Assembly (NCBI GenBank): GCA_017856115.1 | Contig: JAFMFM010000014.1 | Location: 1 to 42,842, forward strand | Reading direction: 5' to 3' | Length of the DNA: 42,842 nucleotides | Source: Actinomycetota bacterium | GTDB taxonomy: Bacteria; Actinomycetota; Acidimicrobiia; Acidimicrobiales; Ilumatobacteraceae | In this document: piece after piece, positions 24,789 to 32,096 of the stretch | Numbering within the stretch: position 1 is the stretch's first letter | Layout: every line of letters begins with the position of its first letter | The notes under the pieces: model-generated | What the model was told of the DNA's origin: nothing | What the model saw: only the letters and a program-made list of their open reading frames with translations | The model's database searches: none | Translations under genes and position numbers: made by a program

Positions 24789-25541
24789 TCAACCTCCACG
24801 ACCACGTTCGCCCAACACCCGCAATCCTCGAATGCGGCGTCGCGGTTTTGCACTGCGCTGTGCGAACCTCAGAACGTGCTTCATTGCAATCTCGGGGTCG
24901 TCGGTGAATACGAGCAGGTCGAGATCGCGAGCGGAGATCATTCCGGCGTCCCGCATGGCATCCAGTTGCGCCCGCAACGGCTGCCAAAAGGTTTCGCCCA
25001 TGACCACCACGGGAAAGTCGTGCATCTTGCCGGTTTGGATGAGTGTGAGTGCCTCGAACAGTTCGTCGGCGGTGCCGAATCCACCCGGAAACACGATGAA
25101 GCCGAGTGAATACTTGGTGAGCATGTACTTACGGGCGAAGAAGTAGTGGAAGTCGACGCGAATATCCAGGTAGGGATTTGGCGCTTCTTCGTGTGGTAGT
25201 CGAATGGTGCACCCAACGCTCGGCGCACCGACGTCACGTGCACCGCGGTTGGCGGCCTGCATGATTCCTGGGCCACCACCGGTGATGACGGTGAAGCCCG
25301 CCTTCCCGAGCAAGCGACCCACGTCGCGAGCGATGGCGTAGTCCGACGATGTCTCGGGAGTCCGCGCCGAGCCGAAGACCGTGATTGCTGGCCCCACGAA
25401 ATGGAGTCGGCGCATGCCGCGAAGCATTTCCGTGGCGATCCGGTTCAGGATGGCCAGGTTGCGAAGGCGACTGCGTGGATTCGCGAGAAACTCGGCATCC
25501 AGCGACGATTCCAATCGATCGGGCGACGGATTCATCGGCAC
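24789..25541 (-). CDS. LOG-family protein (TIGR00730-like nucleotide hydrolase)
   Basis: A 250-aa Rossmann-fold protein with both LOG-family signatures, VITGGGPGIMQAANRGA and the active-site motif FPGGFGTADELFE. Characterised family members cleave ribose-5-phosphate from cytokinin nucleotides or hydrolyse purine nucleoside monophosphates (PpnN). The target here is unknown. GTG 25541 is supported by a TAGGTT box 6 nt upstream; ATG 25535 is the alternative. It is followed by the 434-aa unknown gene after 2 nt. Confidence 0.88.
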   Translation of the reverse strand: MPMNPSPDRLESSLDAEFLANPRSRLRNLAILNRIATEMLRGMRRLHFVGPAITVFGSARTPETSSDYAIARDVGRLLGKAGFTVITGGGPGIMQAANRGARDVGAPSVGCTIRLPHEEAPNPYLDIRVDFHYFFARKYMLTKYSLGFIVFPGGFGTADELFEALTLIQTGKMHDFPVVVMGETFWQPLRAQLDAMRDAGMISARDLDLLVFTDDPEIAMKHVLRFAQRSAKPRRRIRGLRVLGERGRGG

Positions 25542-25547
25542 GATGTC

Positions 25548-25553
25548 AACCTA
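25548..25553 (-). promoter_or_regulatory. -10 box TAGGTT, putative leaderless promoter of the LOG gene
   Basis: On the minus strand TAGGTT ends 6 nt before the GTG at 25541. It lies in the 32-bp gap after the preceding gene. Confidence 0.45.
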
Positions 25554-25573
25554 TGCCGTGCATGGTGCGTTGG

Positions 25574-26101
25574 CTACATCTTCGATAACGGTTGGAATCG
25601 GCGCAGCGTTTCGGCTTTGATGTCGCGCTTGCGCGACGACACCATCCACTCCAAACGCCAATGCGAGACCGCCGCGTGGAAGCACGTGGTGGTGTCGAAG
25701 AAATTCACCCCGAACAGCCAGAGCGAGTCCACCAGGAGTTGTGCGACGGAGTCGGGCTGACATCCTTCGGCCTCACGGAAGATGGTCCAGTTGCAGAACT
25801 CTTCTCCGAGTTCGAATGGTGGCCGGTATCCCAGACGATGCAACATTCGTCGTTGCGGGTCGCTGTAGGGCTGCCCGCGATAGTGGTCTCCTTGTACCTC
25901 GATTTGCAGCCGGAGATCCTCCCGCCAGGCGAATTGCACGTACGGGGGATTGTCGGATGGTTCGGAGCCGTCGAATCGGTTCTCGTGGGCGAGAACCACG
26001 ACGTAGTCACGTCCTTCGCGCACGTATGTTGCCAGGCGGGTCATGCACACCTGTCGGCGACGCTGAGCATCCCGGTGTTGGTTGAGGTCGAGGTCGGACA
26101 T
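25574..26101 (-). CDS. hypothetical protein, possibly TY-Chap/YbjN-like
   Basis: A 175-aa soluble protein. The segment from PYVQFAWREDLRLQIEVQGDHYRG through RMLHRLGYRPP to PDSVAQLLVDSLWLFGV resembles the peptide-binding chaperone-like domains described as TY-Chap (related to YbjN and type III secretion chaperones). That recognition is from memory of sequence pattern and is tentative. A Trp- and Cys-containing tail follows. It begins 2 nt after the stop of the HD-domain gene, so they are cotranscribed. Those domains are often found in actinobacterial conflict-type loci, which gives the cluster some interest. Confidence 0.6.
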   Translation of the reverse strand: MSDLDLNQHRDAQRRRQVCMTRLATYVREGRDYVVVLAHENRFDGSEPSDNPPYVQFAWREDLRLQIEVQGDHYRGQPYSDPQRRMLHRLGYRPPFELGEEFCNWTIFREAEGCQPDSVAQLLVDSLWLFGVNFFDTTTCFHAAVSHWRLEWMVSSRKRDIKAETLRRFQPLSKM

Positions 26102-26103
26102 TG

Positions 26104-26790
26104 CTAACCGAACGCCTCCCGGGTACGTGGGGAGCCGGCGCCGTCAGGGTCCGGAAAGATGTCTTCCACTGCAGCCGTCAGTCGGTGCACGAGTGGCCGC
26201 GCCGCATCGACATGGCCGAGCTTGGTGGTGAACACCTCGGCCAACCTGGTGTAGTACCACTGTTGATCCGGTGCCTTGGCATTGAATTGCGAGTTGTCGA
26301 ACATCTCGCGGGCCGAGGTGCCGCCACGAACGAGGGCAGCGGTTGCCTCCGCATTGTGCACCTTGTCGGCCAGCGACACCAAGAGTGCCGGATCGTCGGA
26401 TGGTTTTCCCTCGAGGGCATCGATGTAGTTCTGTTTGCGACGCTTCCAGTCGGCAGGGACGCGCTTGTCTTCGGGTGTTCCGTCGGTGGTGGCTTGGACC
26501 ATCTGCGTGACGCGGGTGGCGGCACCTGGTTCGACGCCCCGGGTAACGAGTAGGTCGACCAGCTCACCGGGCGATACGTCACAATCTTCGATGACGTCAT
26601 GGAGCAGTGCGGCAGCCGCTTGTTCTTCGCTTCCGCCGTGTTCCATGACGAGTGCCGAAACTGCCAGCAGATGCGACAGATACGGCGTGTCGCTGCCTTT
26701 ACGTGCAATGTGGGCGAATTTGTCAACAGCCACGTTCAGCGCGGCAGTGGTGAGCACGCCCGAGGTCCAGCGCGGAGTTCGTGTTGTCAC
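26104..26790 (-). CDS. stand-alone RelA/SpoT-type HD hydrolase (possible small alarmone hydrolase)
   Basis: A 228-aa protein of the HD superfamily closest to the ppGpp-hydrolase domain of RelA/SpoT (HD_4-like). Metal-binding positions are H40 (TPYLSHLLAV), H64-D65 (ALLHDVIED) and D142 (SLADKVHNA), with the family's spacing. No synthetase, TGS or ACT domain follows, so it would be a small alarmone hydrolase or a related nucleotide hydrolase. GTG 26790 is chosen because the conserved domain starts just after it; ORF extension to 26868 adds low-complexity sequence. It leads a two-gene unit with the 175-aa protein. Confidence 0.8.
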   Translation of the reverse strand: MTTRTPRWTSGVLTTAALNVAVDKFAHIARKGSDTPYLSHLLAVSALVMEHGGSEEQAAAALLHDVIEDCDVSPGELVDLLVTRGVEPGAATRVTQMVQATTDGTPEDKRVPADWKRRKQNYIDALEGKPSDDPALLVSLADKVHNAEATAALVRGGTSAREMFDNSQFNAKAPDQQWYYTRLAEVFTTKLGHVDAARPLVHRLTAAVEDIFPDPDGAGSPRTREAFG

Positions 26791-26860
26791 CCGACCCAAG
26801 TGTGTCACAGGGGTATTACGTACGCGCGTGTTCACGGAGTGCGTAGGTGTTGACGACGGC

Positions 26861-27340
26861 TCAATCAAAGAACACCTTGCCCGCTAAATCGACTGGTCGC
26901 GGTGCTCGCCTCGCCTTGATGATTCGGCCCGCTTTCGGGCCCTCACCACCTGGCCCCACAAATGTGCCGTTCATTCCTGAGTGGGTAAAGACGGTGTCGT
27001 ATTCAAGGGTGCGATCCCACACCACGTGATATTTGGTGTCATCGCTGAAGTAAAACGCCACTACCTGCCAGTGGCAGCGCCCGCCGTGCGGTGCGCCAGC
27101 TGCACCGTTCAACTCCTCGGGCGTGATGCGTATGCCTGCTCTATCGAACAGTCGAATCAGACCACCGAGTGTCCAGCTCGGGTAGTACTTAGCAAGCATC
27201 TGTTCGGTAAAGCCACGCCCGACGGGAATCCAGTGGGTGTAGTGCAGCACATGGTCGACATGTGCCCGAGTGAGCTGCCAGAGGTACTGGTGCGGGTCAA
27301 CATCGCCGTGGGCGGGGGATTGCGGTGGATTAGTGGCCAT
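26861..27340 (-). CDS. orphan hypothetical protein (159 aa)
   Basis: Not recognised. It is a compact soluble protein with many aromatic and His residues (HVDHVLHYTHWIPVGRGFTEQMLAKYYPSW). There follow GRCHWQVVAFYFSDDTKYHVVWDRTLEYDTVF, a probable antiparallel beta sheet, and a basic Pro-rich tail. ATG 27340 is set by GAGGAG 6 nt upstream. It is divergent from the DUF2779 nuclease, with 220 bp between them that contain two dyads. Confidence 0.7.
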   Translation of the reverse strand: MATNPPQSPAHGDVDPHQYLWQLTRAHVDHVLHYTHWIPVGRGFTEQMLAKYYPSWTLGGLIRLFDRAGIRITPEELNGAAGAPHGGRCHWQVVAFYFSDDTKYHVVWDRTLEYDTVFTHSGMNGTFVGPGGEGPKAGRIIKARRAPRPVDLAGKVFFD

Positions 27341-27453
27341 TGATGTCTCCTCATCGTTCCCGGCGTTACCACCGACTCGAGATCGGTTGGTGACCGTCAA
27401 CGGGCCGGGGCCCTCGGGTCGTCTGGATGAAGTTCATGCCCGTGTGGGGCACG

Positions 27454-27484
27454 GTGGCATGGTGCCACAGGGACACCATGCCAC
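27454..27484. promoter_or_regulatory. perfect 11-bp dyad upstream of the DUF2779 nuclease gene
   Basis: Arms GTGGCATGGTG and CACCATGCCAC match perfectly around a 9-nt spacer. No T-run follows and it lies between divergent genes, so a protein-binding operator or a leader hairpin is more likely than a terminator. The partner protein is unknown. Confidence 0.55.
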
Positions 27485-27492
27485 GGGGGTGT

Positions 27493-27521
27493 TACGCACA
27501 AATTGGGCATCGGTGTGCGTA
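27493..27521. promoter_or_regulatory. second perfect dyad (8-bp arms) upstream of the DUF2779 nuclease gene
   Basis: Arms TACGCACA and TGTGCGTA match perfectly around a 13-nt spacer. It begins 9 bp after the first dyad and ends 39 bp before the GTG start at 27561. It would overlap a promoter core. The two dyads are unrelated in sequence. Confidence 0.45.
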
Positions 27522-27560
27522 TGACCTGGCTACACCACACCCATCAAGGAGAATGATGCA

Positions 27561-29372
27561 GTGACCACTCACCACCTCACGAAGTCCAACTTCAAGCTGG
27601 GAGTGGAGTGCAAGCAGAAGCTCGCTTACTACAAGGCCAAGTACCCGAGCACCCTCACGGACAACGACATGCTCGAGTTTTTCGCCGAGGGTGGTTTCAT
27701 GGTGGAAGCCATCGCCCATGCCGTGATGCTGCATGCCAATCCATCCGCCGAGTTCGAAATAACGCTGCAACACGACCGGTTCCAGGCTCGCGTCGACGGT
27801 TGGGAGCAATTTCCTACGCATGCAGTGCTCACGGAAATAAAGGCCACCAGCGTGGAATCCGCGGATCCGTCGCAGTTCCTCACCAAGGCCGGAGAGGTGA
27901 ACGGTGGGTGGCGACCGTACCTTCTGGATGTCACGTTTCAGGTAATGGTGGCACGCCTCGCGCATCCACAACTGGAAATCCGCCCGCGACTCTGCGTGGT
28001 GAACAAGACCAAACCCACGAACCTCGAGGGAATTTACGCAAACATCGACGTGTTGGACGACAAGGATGCCGATCGCGACAAACCTCGTGCCGTGTTCACC
28101 GGCGACCGTGCCTCGTTGGCGGCGGATCACTTCCTCGAGTTCATCGACGTGTCCGACATCGTCGAACAACTGATGGATGAGGTAGTGGAGGCCTCGACAG
28201 ACTTGCTGGACCACCTCGATGGCAAACACACCGGATACGTGCCCGAACGTACTGCGAGCTTGTGTCGCTCGTGCGAGTTTCGAGGTGATGCCCTCTCTCC
28301 GAACGGATTCGCGGCATGTTGGGGGCCGTCGCCTACCGACTCGCCCCACTTCCTCGACATCCACCAGGGGTACCGATCAAAGGAGCAGAAATCGGTCTTT
28401 CAGCAGATGTTGATGAACGGCAACTATCGCCTCGTGGATCTTCCCGACCACGTGGTGGATGCCGGCGGGTCGTGGGGTCCGCCACGGCGTAATCAAGTGC
28501 GTGTGGCACGCGAGGGCAGGGAGTTCCAGGATCCGCAATTGGTTGTCGAACTCGCCAACGTGACGTATCCGATCCACTTCATCGATTTCGAGGCATCGCG
28601 AATTCCCGTTCCGTACCTGGCTGGAATGAAGCCGTACGAACAGGTGGCATTTCAGTTCAGTTGTCACACCCTGCAATCGGCGGATTCGACCGAACTTCGC
28701 CATTCGCAATGGCTGAACCTGCACGATGTGTATCCCAACGACGAATTCGTTCGAGAGTTGCGCAACGTTGTTGGGGAAACAGGAACGGTGTTGGTGTGGA
28801 GTCACTACGAAAAGTCCACCCTGAAGGGTGTTCGACGCCAGTTGCGGGAGCGCGGAGTGCTCGATGCGTCACTCTCTCGATGGTTCGACGGTCTCGTTGG
28901 ACGAGAGTCGGTGGATGGCGAGGAAGTGCCGCCATCGGAAGGTTCCCGTCTGCTCGACATGCTGCAACTGTCGAAGCGGTACTACTGCCATCCTGGGATG
29001 AACGGCAGCCACTCGATCAAGCGCGTGCTCGATTGCGTGTGGGCGTCTGGAAATTTCTTGTGGAGTGATCCATGGTTTGCCGAGTATTACCGCGTCGGAG
29101 ATGATGGTCGTCCAATGGATCCGTACAAGACACTTGCCGCATCGACGGACGTGCGGCTGGACGACACCTTCGAGGGCGACAATGGTGCAGATGCAGTGAC
29201 CGATGGTGTCGGCGCAATGCGCGCGTATCAGGAACTCATCTATGGGCGTCGGCGTGGCGACGAGCTGTATCGGCGACGATTGGCCGAGTCCTTGTATCGA
29301 TACTGCGGTCTCGACACCGCAGCCATGGTGATGATCTGGCGCTACTGGCTCACCGAGCGTGTCACACCCTGA
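27561..29372 (+). CDS. DUF2779 nuclease: Cas4/RecB-like Fe-S nuclease fused to a DEDD-type exonuclease domain
   Basis: A 603-aa two-domain protein. Residues 1-255 form a PD-(D/E)XK nuclease: D79 (ARVDGW), E92xK94 (TEIKATS) and a RecB-like YLLDVTFQ motif at 120-127. Cysteines C17, C235, C238 and C253 are spaced as in the Fe-S cluster of Cas4/AddB. Residues about 335-600 form the DUF2779 RNase H-like 3'-5' exonuclease region with D342/E344 (HFIDFEAS), D466 (LLDML) and D585 (YCGLDTAAMV). The GTG start has AAGGAG 9 nt upstream. No cas genes or CRISPR are present. Biological role is unknown; DNA repair or defence is inference. Confidence 0.85.
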   Translation: MTTHHLTKSNFKLGVECKQKLAYYKAKYPSTLTDNDMLEFFAEGGFMVEAIAHAVMLHANPSAEFEITLQHDRFQARVDGWEQFPTHAVLTEIKATSVESADPSQFLTKAGEVNGGWRPYLLDVTFQVMVARLAHPQLEIRPRLCVVNKTKPTNLEGIYANIDVLDDKDADRDKPRAVFTGDRASLAADHFLEFIDVSDIVEQLMDEVVEASTDLLDHLDGKHTGYVPERTASLCRSCEFRGDALSPNGFAACWGPSPTDSPHFLDIHQGYRSKEQKSVFQQMLMNGNYRLVDLPDHVVDAGGSWGPPRRNQVRVAREGREFQDPQLVVELANVTYPIHFIDFEASRIPVPYLAGMKPYEQVAFQFSCHTLQSADSTELRHSQWLNLHDVYPNDEFVRELRNVVGETGTVLVWSHYEKSTLKGVRRQLRERGVLDASLSRWFDGLVGRESVDGEEVPPSEGSRLLDMLQLSKRYYCHPGMNGSHSIKRVLDCVWASGNFLWSDPWFAEYYRVGDDGRPMDPYKTLAASTDVRLDDTFEGDNGADAVTDGVGAMRAYQELIYGRRRGDELYRRRLAESLYRYCGLDTAAMVMIWRYWLTERVTP

Positions 29373-29439
29373 TGCCACACTTGCGTAGTCATATGTTGAA
29401 CCAGCAGTCTCATCCCCGCAAGCACAAGGAGTTCTAACC

Positions 29440-30618
29440 ATGGAAACCTTCATCGGTCTCGCCATAGGCCTCGTCGTCGCCGTTGTCGCCGTCCTGGTGG
29501 TATTGCAGCGAACGTCCGTCGCACCAGCCGCACCTTCGAACGTTGCGGTAACACCCACGTTGACCGCCGCTGAAATCCGTGACGTCATTCGTGAGATTCA
29601 TGGCGAAACCCTGCGCGACCTGGCTGACCAGGCCAAGGACGATCGACAGGATGCCATCAGCACCGCGGCCACAAAGGTCGGCGAGGCCATCGATCTGACC
29701 AAGAAGCAAATCGACGAGAAGATGGGACGGCTGGAGACCGAAATCCGTCAATTACGCGAGATCAACTCCGAAAAATTCGGAAGCGTCGATACCGCCGTTG
29801 CCGGTTTGGCTCAGCAAACCCAGGCACTCAACAAGGTGTTGTCCAGTTCCCAGGGTCGCGGCAATTGGGGAGAAAAGATGTTGGTCGACATCCTCATGCA
29901 GGCGGGATTCGAACGCGGCATCAATTACGAGATGCAGGAGAAGTTGGAGGCAGGCGGGAAGCCCGACTTTACGTTCTTTCTGCCGCCGGATCGGGTCTTG
30001 TATCTCGACTCCAAGTTTCCGATGGAGAACTACCTCAAGTACTTCGAAGCCCAGGACGACAACACTCGCAAGATCATGAAGGACGCGTTCATCAAGAACG
30101 TCGAAGAGCGTGTGAAGGAGTTGGAGAAGCGCGACTACGTGCAGCAGTCGGGTTCGAACGCCATCGACTACGTACTGCTCTTCATTCCGAACGAGAGCGT
30201 GCTTGGCTTCATCCAACAGCACAAACCCACCCTCATCGACGACGCGGTTGCCAAACGGGTCGTTCTGTGCTCGCCACTCACGTTGTACGCGTTCCTCGGT
30301 GTGGTGCGTCAGGCGACTGCCAGCTTCGCCATGGAGCAGAACGCCAACGAGGTACTTCGATTGCTCACCAGTTTTGGCAAGGCGTGGGGCAGCTACGTGA
30401 AGAATCTGAAGGACATCGCGCGCCACTTCGAGGCCATGCAGAAGAAGCTGAAAGCCGTTACCACCGGCCGCGTCTTCTCGACGGTCAACAAGCCACTACG
30501 CGAAATCGACGAGCTCGCGCACAATCGCGGAATCTCCGCCGACAACTCCGCCCTGAAAGAACTCGATGCAGCGCTTGCGGAGGCCGACTCCGCCGAAGCG
30601 GACGACGACGAGGACTAG
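29440..30618 (+). CDS. rmuC: DNA recombination protein RmuC
   Basis: A 392-aa protein of the RmuC family, thought to limit DNA inversions and related to PD-(D/E)XK nucleases. An N-terminal transmembrane helix (FIGLAIGLVVAVVAVLVVLQR, residues 4-24) is followed by a long coiled coil (about 40-130). The RmuC core begins near SSQGRGNWGEKMLVDILMQAGFERGINYE and continues with YLDSKFPMENY and DYVLLFIPNESVLGFI. AAGGAG lies 8 nt before the ATG. It sits 67 bp after the DUF2779 nuclease, on the same strand. Its stop shares CTAG with the convergent DUF1844 stop. Confidence 0.93.
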   Translation: METFIGLAIGLVVAVVAVLVVLQRTSVAPAAPSNVAVTPTLTAAEIRDVIREIHGETLRDLADQAKDDRQDAISTAATKVGEAIDLTKKQIDEKMGRLETEIRQLREINSEKFGSVDTAVAGLAQQTQALNKVLSSSQGRGNWGEKMLVDILMQAGFERGINYEMQEKLEAGGKPDFTFFLPPDRVLYLDSKFPMENYLKYFEAQDDNTRKIMKDAFIKNVEERVKELEKRDYVQQSGSNAIDYVLLFIPNESVLGFIQQHKPTLIDDAVAKRVVLCSPLTLYAFLGVVRQATASFAMEQNANEVLRLLTSFGKAWGSYVKNLKDIARHFEAMQKKLKAVTTGRVFSTVNKPLREIDELAHNRGISADNSALKELDAALAEADSAEADDDED

Positions 30619-30950
30619 GCCTTCGACTTCATCTGCACGTACACCATCTGAATGTTGCTCAATGCATCACGCATGGTGCTGATGTCGTCGCCGAGACGAT
30701 CACCGAGTTTTTCGACGAGAGCCGCGAGCGCATCGATGGCGAGTGAGGCATCATCCAGTTTTGGAGGAACCGACGACAGGTGGATGGCGGCCAGTTCGTA
30801 GAAGCCCATGAGATGGTTCACGACCACCACCTGGGCGGGTGCTTCCGCGATGCGCTGGCGTGCGGCCTCGAGCGCGTCCTGAGCGTCGGACAGGGCCGTG
30901 GCATCGTCGGGTACGGCGTCGCGGGGGCTGGTGGAGTCGTCGCTCGTCAT
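30615..30950 (-). CDS. DUF1844 protein
   Basis: A 111-aa small acidic protein. An N-terminal flexible part is followed by AQVVVVNHLMGFYELAAIHLS and ASLAIDALAALVEKLGDRLGDDISTMRDALSNIQMVYVQM, the DUF1844 pattern. DUF1844 genes lie next to infC in many actinobacteria, divergent or upstream, as here. Function is unknown. ATG 30950 is preferred; an in-frame GTG/ATG start further upstream would run into the infC leader. Confidence 0.75.
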   Translation of the reverse strand: MTSDDSTSPRDAVPDDATALSDAQDALEAARQRIAEAPAQVVVVNHLMGFYELAAIHLSSVPPKLDDASLAIDALAALVEKLGDRLGDDISTMRDALSNIQMVYVQMKSKA

Positions 30951-31216
30951 CGCCGCTACGCTATTGGAGGCGTCGTACCGCTTCGGTGGTCGATGCCACG
31001 GCAAAGTGATCGGCAACTTCGGTTGCCAGTCCACCTCGCCACGACATTCCAACGGATGTTCGACTCGAACGACGGTTGGTGAGTGAGTGCGGGTCGAGCG
31101 CCAGCGGTGCGATGCGCCGCGTCTCGCCCCTCCTCGCACCTGCGTCGGTCAGGTCGGAGATCCTTCGTATCCCATCTCTATAGGAGGCACAGCCGCTTGA
31201 ACAGCAGTGACCAGTC
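30951..31216 (+). promoter_or_regulatory. infC operon leader region
   Basis: A 266-bp gap between the divergent DUF1844 and infC. GGTGCGA (31106-31112) and TCGCACC (31134-31140) form a perfect 7-bp stem. A strong Shine-Dalgarno sequence, AGGAGG, follows at 31182-31187, but no ATG or GTG lies behind it: it serves a TTG at 31197. Leaders of infC-rpmI-rplT operons are autoregulated by L20 or IF3 in other bacteria. Whether this stem takes part is unknown. No clear -35/-10 pair was found. Confidence 0.45.
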
Positions 31217-31220
31217 ATAG
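31197..31220 (+). CDS. possible 7-codon leader peptide overlapping the infC start
   Basis: TTG at 31197, 9 nt after AGGAGG, opens a frame of seven codons (M-N-S-S-D-Q-S) that ends at TAG 31218-31220. That stop overlaps the ATA proposed as the infC start (ATAG, 31217-31220), the same 4-nt geometry as the GTGA/ATGA couplings elsewhere in the window. The ORF is tiny and could be chance; the good ribosome-binding site is what supports it. Confidence 0.35.
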   Translation: MNSSDQS

Positions 31221-31801
31221 CACCGCCGAGCAATGAGCCGCGGTTCAATGAGCGAATCAGGGTTCCCAGAGTTCGTCTCGTTGACGCGGATGGTTCGCAA
31301 GTCGGAATCGTGCCCACCGAAGACGCACTCGCCAGAGCGCGTGCCGCAGAACTCGACCTGGTCGAGGTCGCAGCTCAGGCCGATCCGCCGGTGTGTCGAA
31401 TCATGGACTACGGCAAGTTCCGTTACGAGGAAGCACAGCGCGTAAAGGAATCCCGCAAGAAGACCATCCAAATCACGACGAAAGAAGTGAAATTCCGACC
31501 CAAGATCGGAAAGGGTGACTTCGATACCAAGGTTCGACACATGCTCGAGTTCCTCGAAGAGGGGCACAAGGTGAAGGTGTCGCTTCAATTCCGAGGTCGA
31601 GAAATGGCCCATCCCGAACTGGGGAAGAAGGTGCTCGACGAGGTGTTGGAGCAATTGGGTCCGATCGCTCGGGTCGATACCGAACCTCGCCTCGATGGTC
31701 GCAGCATGACGATGGTGCTCTCGCCGGACAAGAAAGCCGCAGCCAACGCCAAGAAGCCAACCTCTACAGCCACGAGTTCGAACTCAACGAAATCCGCATA
31801 A
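31217..31801 (+). CDS. infC: translation initiation factor IF-3, probably with an AUA start codon
   Basis: Keeps ribosomal subunits apart and checks initiator tRNA and start codon. The N-domain contains EPRFNERIRVPRVRLVDADG and LVEVAAQADPPVCRIMDYGKFRYE. The C-domain has KIGKGDFDTKVRHMLEFLEEGHKVKVSLQFRGREM. The conserved N-terminus is open in this frame only back to the stop at 31208. Between there and GTG 31310, which lies inside the N-domain, there is no ATG, GTG or TTG. The ATA at 31217 gives a normal 194-aa protein (MAPPSNEPRFNERIR). Unusual infC start codons are known in other bacteria and underlie IF3 autoregulation. Followed by rpmI and rplT. Confidence 0.85.
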   Translation: MAPPSNEPRFNERIRVPRVRLVDADGSQVGIVPTEDALARARAAELDLVEVAAQADPPVCRIMDYGKFRYEEAQRVKESRKKTIQITTKEVKFRPKIGKGDFDTKVRHMLEFLEEGHKVKVSLQFRGREMAHPELGKKVLDEVLEQLGPIARVDTEPRLDGRSMTMVLSPDKKAAANAKKPTSTATSSNSTKSA

Positions 31802-31825
31802 CGAATCCAACGACAGGAGACAGCA

Positions 31826-32023
31826 ATGCCGAAAATGAAGACATCCAAGACCGCCAAGAAGCGCTTTCGCAAGACCGGGAAGGGCAAATTGCGCCGTCAG
31901 CAGGCGATGCGCCAGCACTTGTTCGAGGCCAAGCCGTCCACTCGTACCCGCCGTCTCGACGGCACTGTCGATGTGCACTCCGGCGATGCCCGCAAGATCA
32001 AGCGTTTGCTGTGCGAGCGCTAG
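31826..32023 (+). CDS. rpmI: 50S ribosomal protein L35
   Basis: A 65-aa basic protein beginning MPKMKTSKTAKKRFRKTGKGKLRR, the L35 signature, and ending with DARKIKRLLCER. A weak AGGAGA site precedes the ATG. It lies between infC and rplT as in nearly all bacteria. Confidence 0.96.
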   Translation: MPKMKTSKTAKKRFRKTGKGKLRRQQAMRQHLFEAKPSTRTRRLDGTVDVHSGDARKIKRLLCER

Positions 32024-32096
32024 AGATTAATTTTCAACGACGACATCACGTAACCATCCAGTAACGACAAGCCACCGAGGATAAGGAGCACACACC

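Noticed and set aside
31255-31270. Suspected frameshift in infC near AATCAGGGTTCC
   Set aside because: Careful codon placement shows a continuous frame from TGA 31208 through EPRFNERIRVPRVRLV; no indel is needed.
31233-31445. ATG-initiated 70-codon frame at the infC start, and a shortened infC from GTG 31310
   Set aside because: The ATG frame is a +1 shadow with no family features. The GTG version cuts away the conserved IF3 N-terminus that is open in the correct frame.
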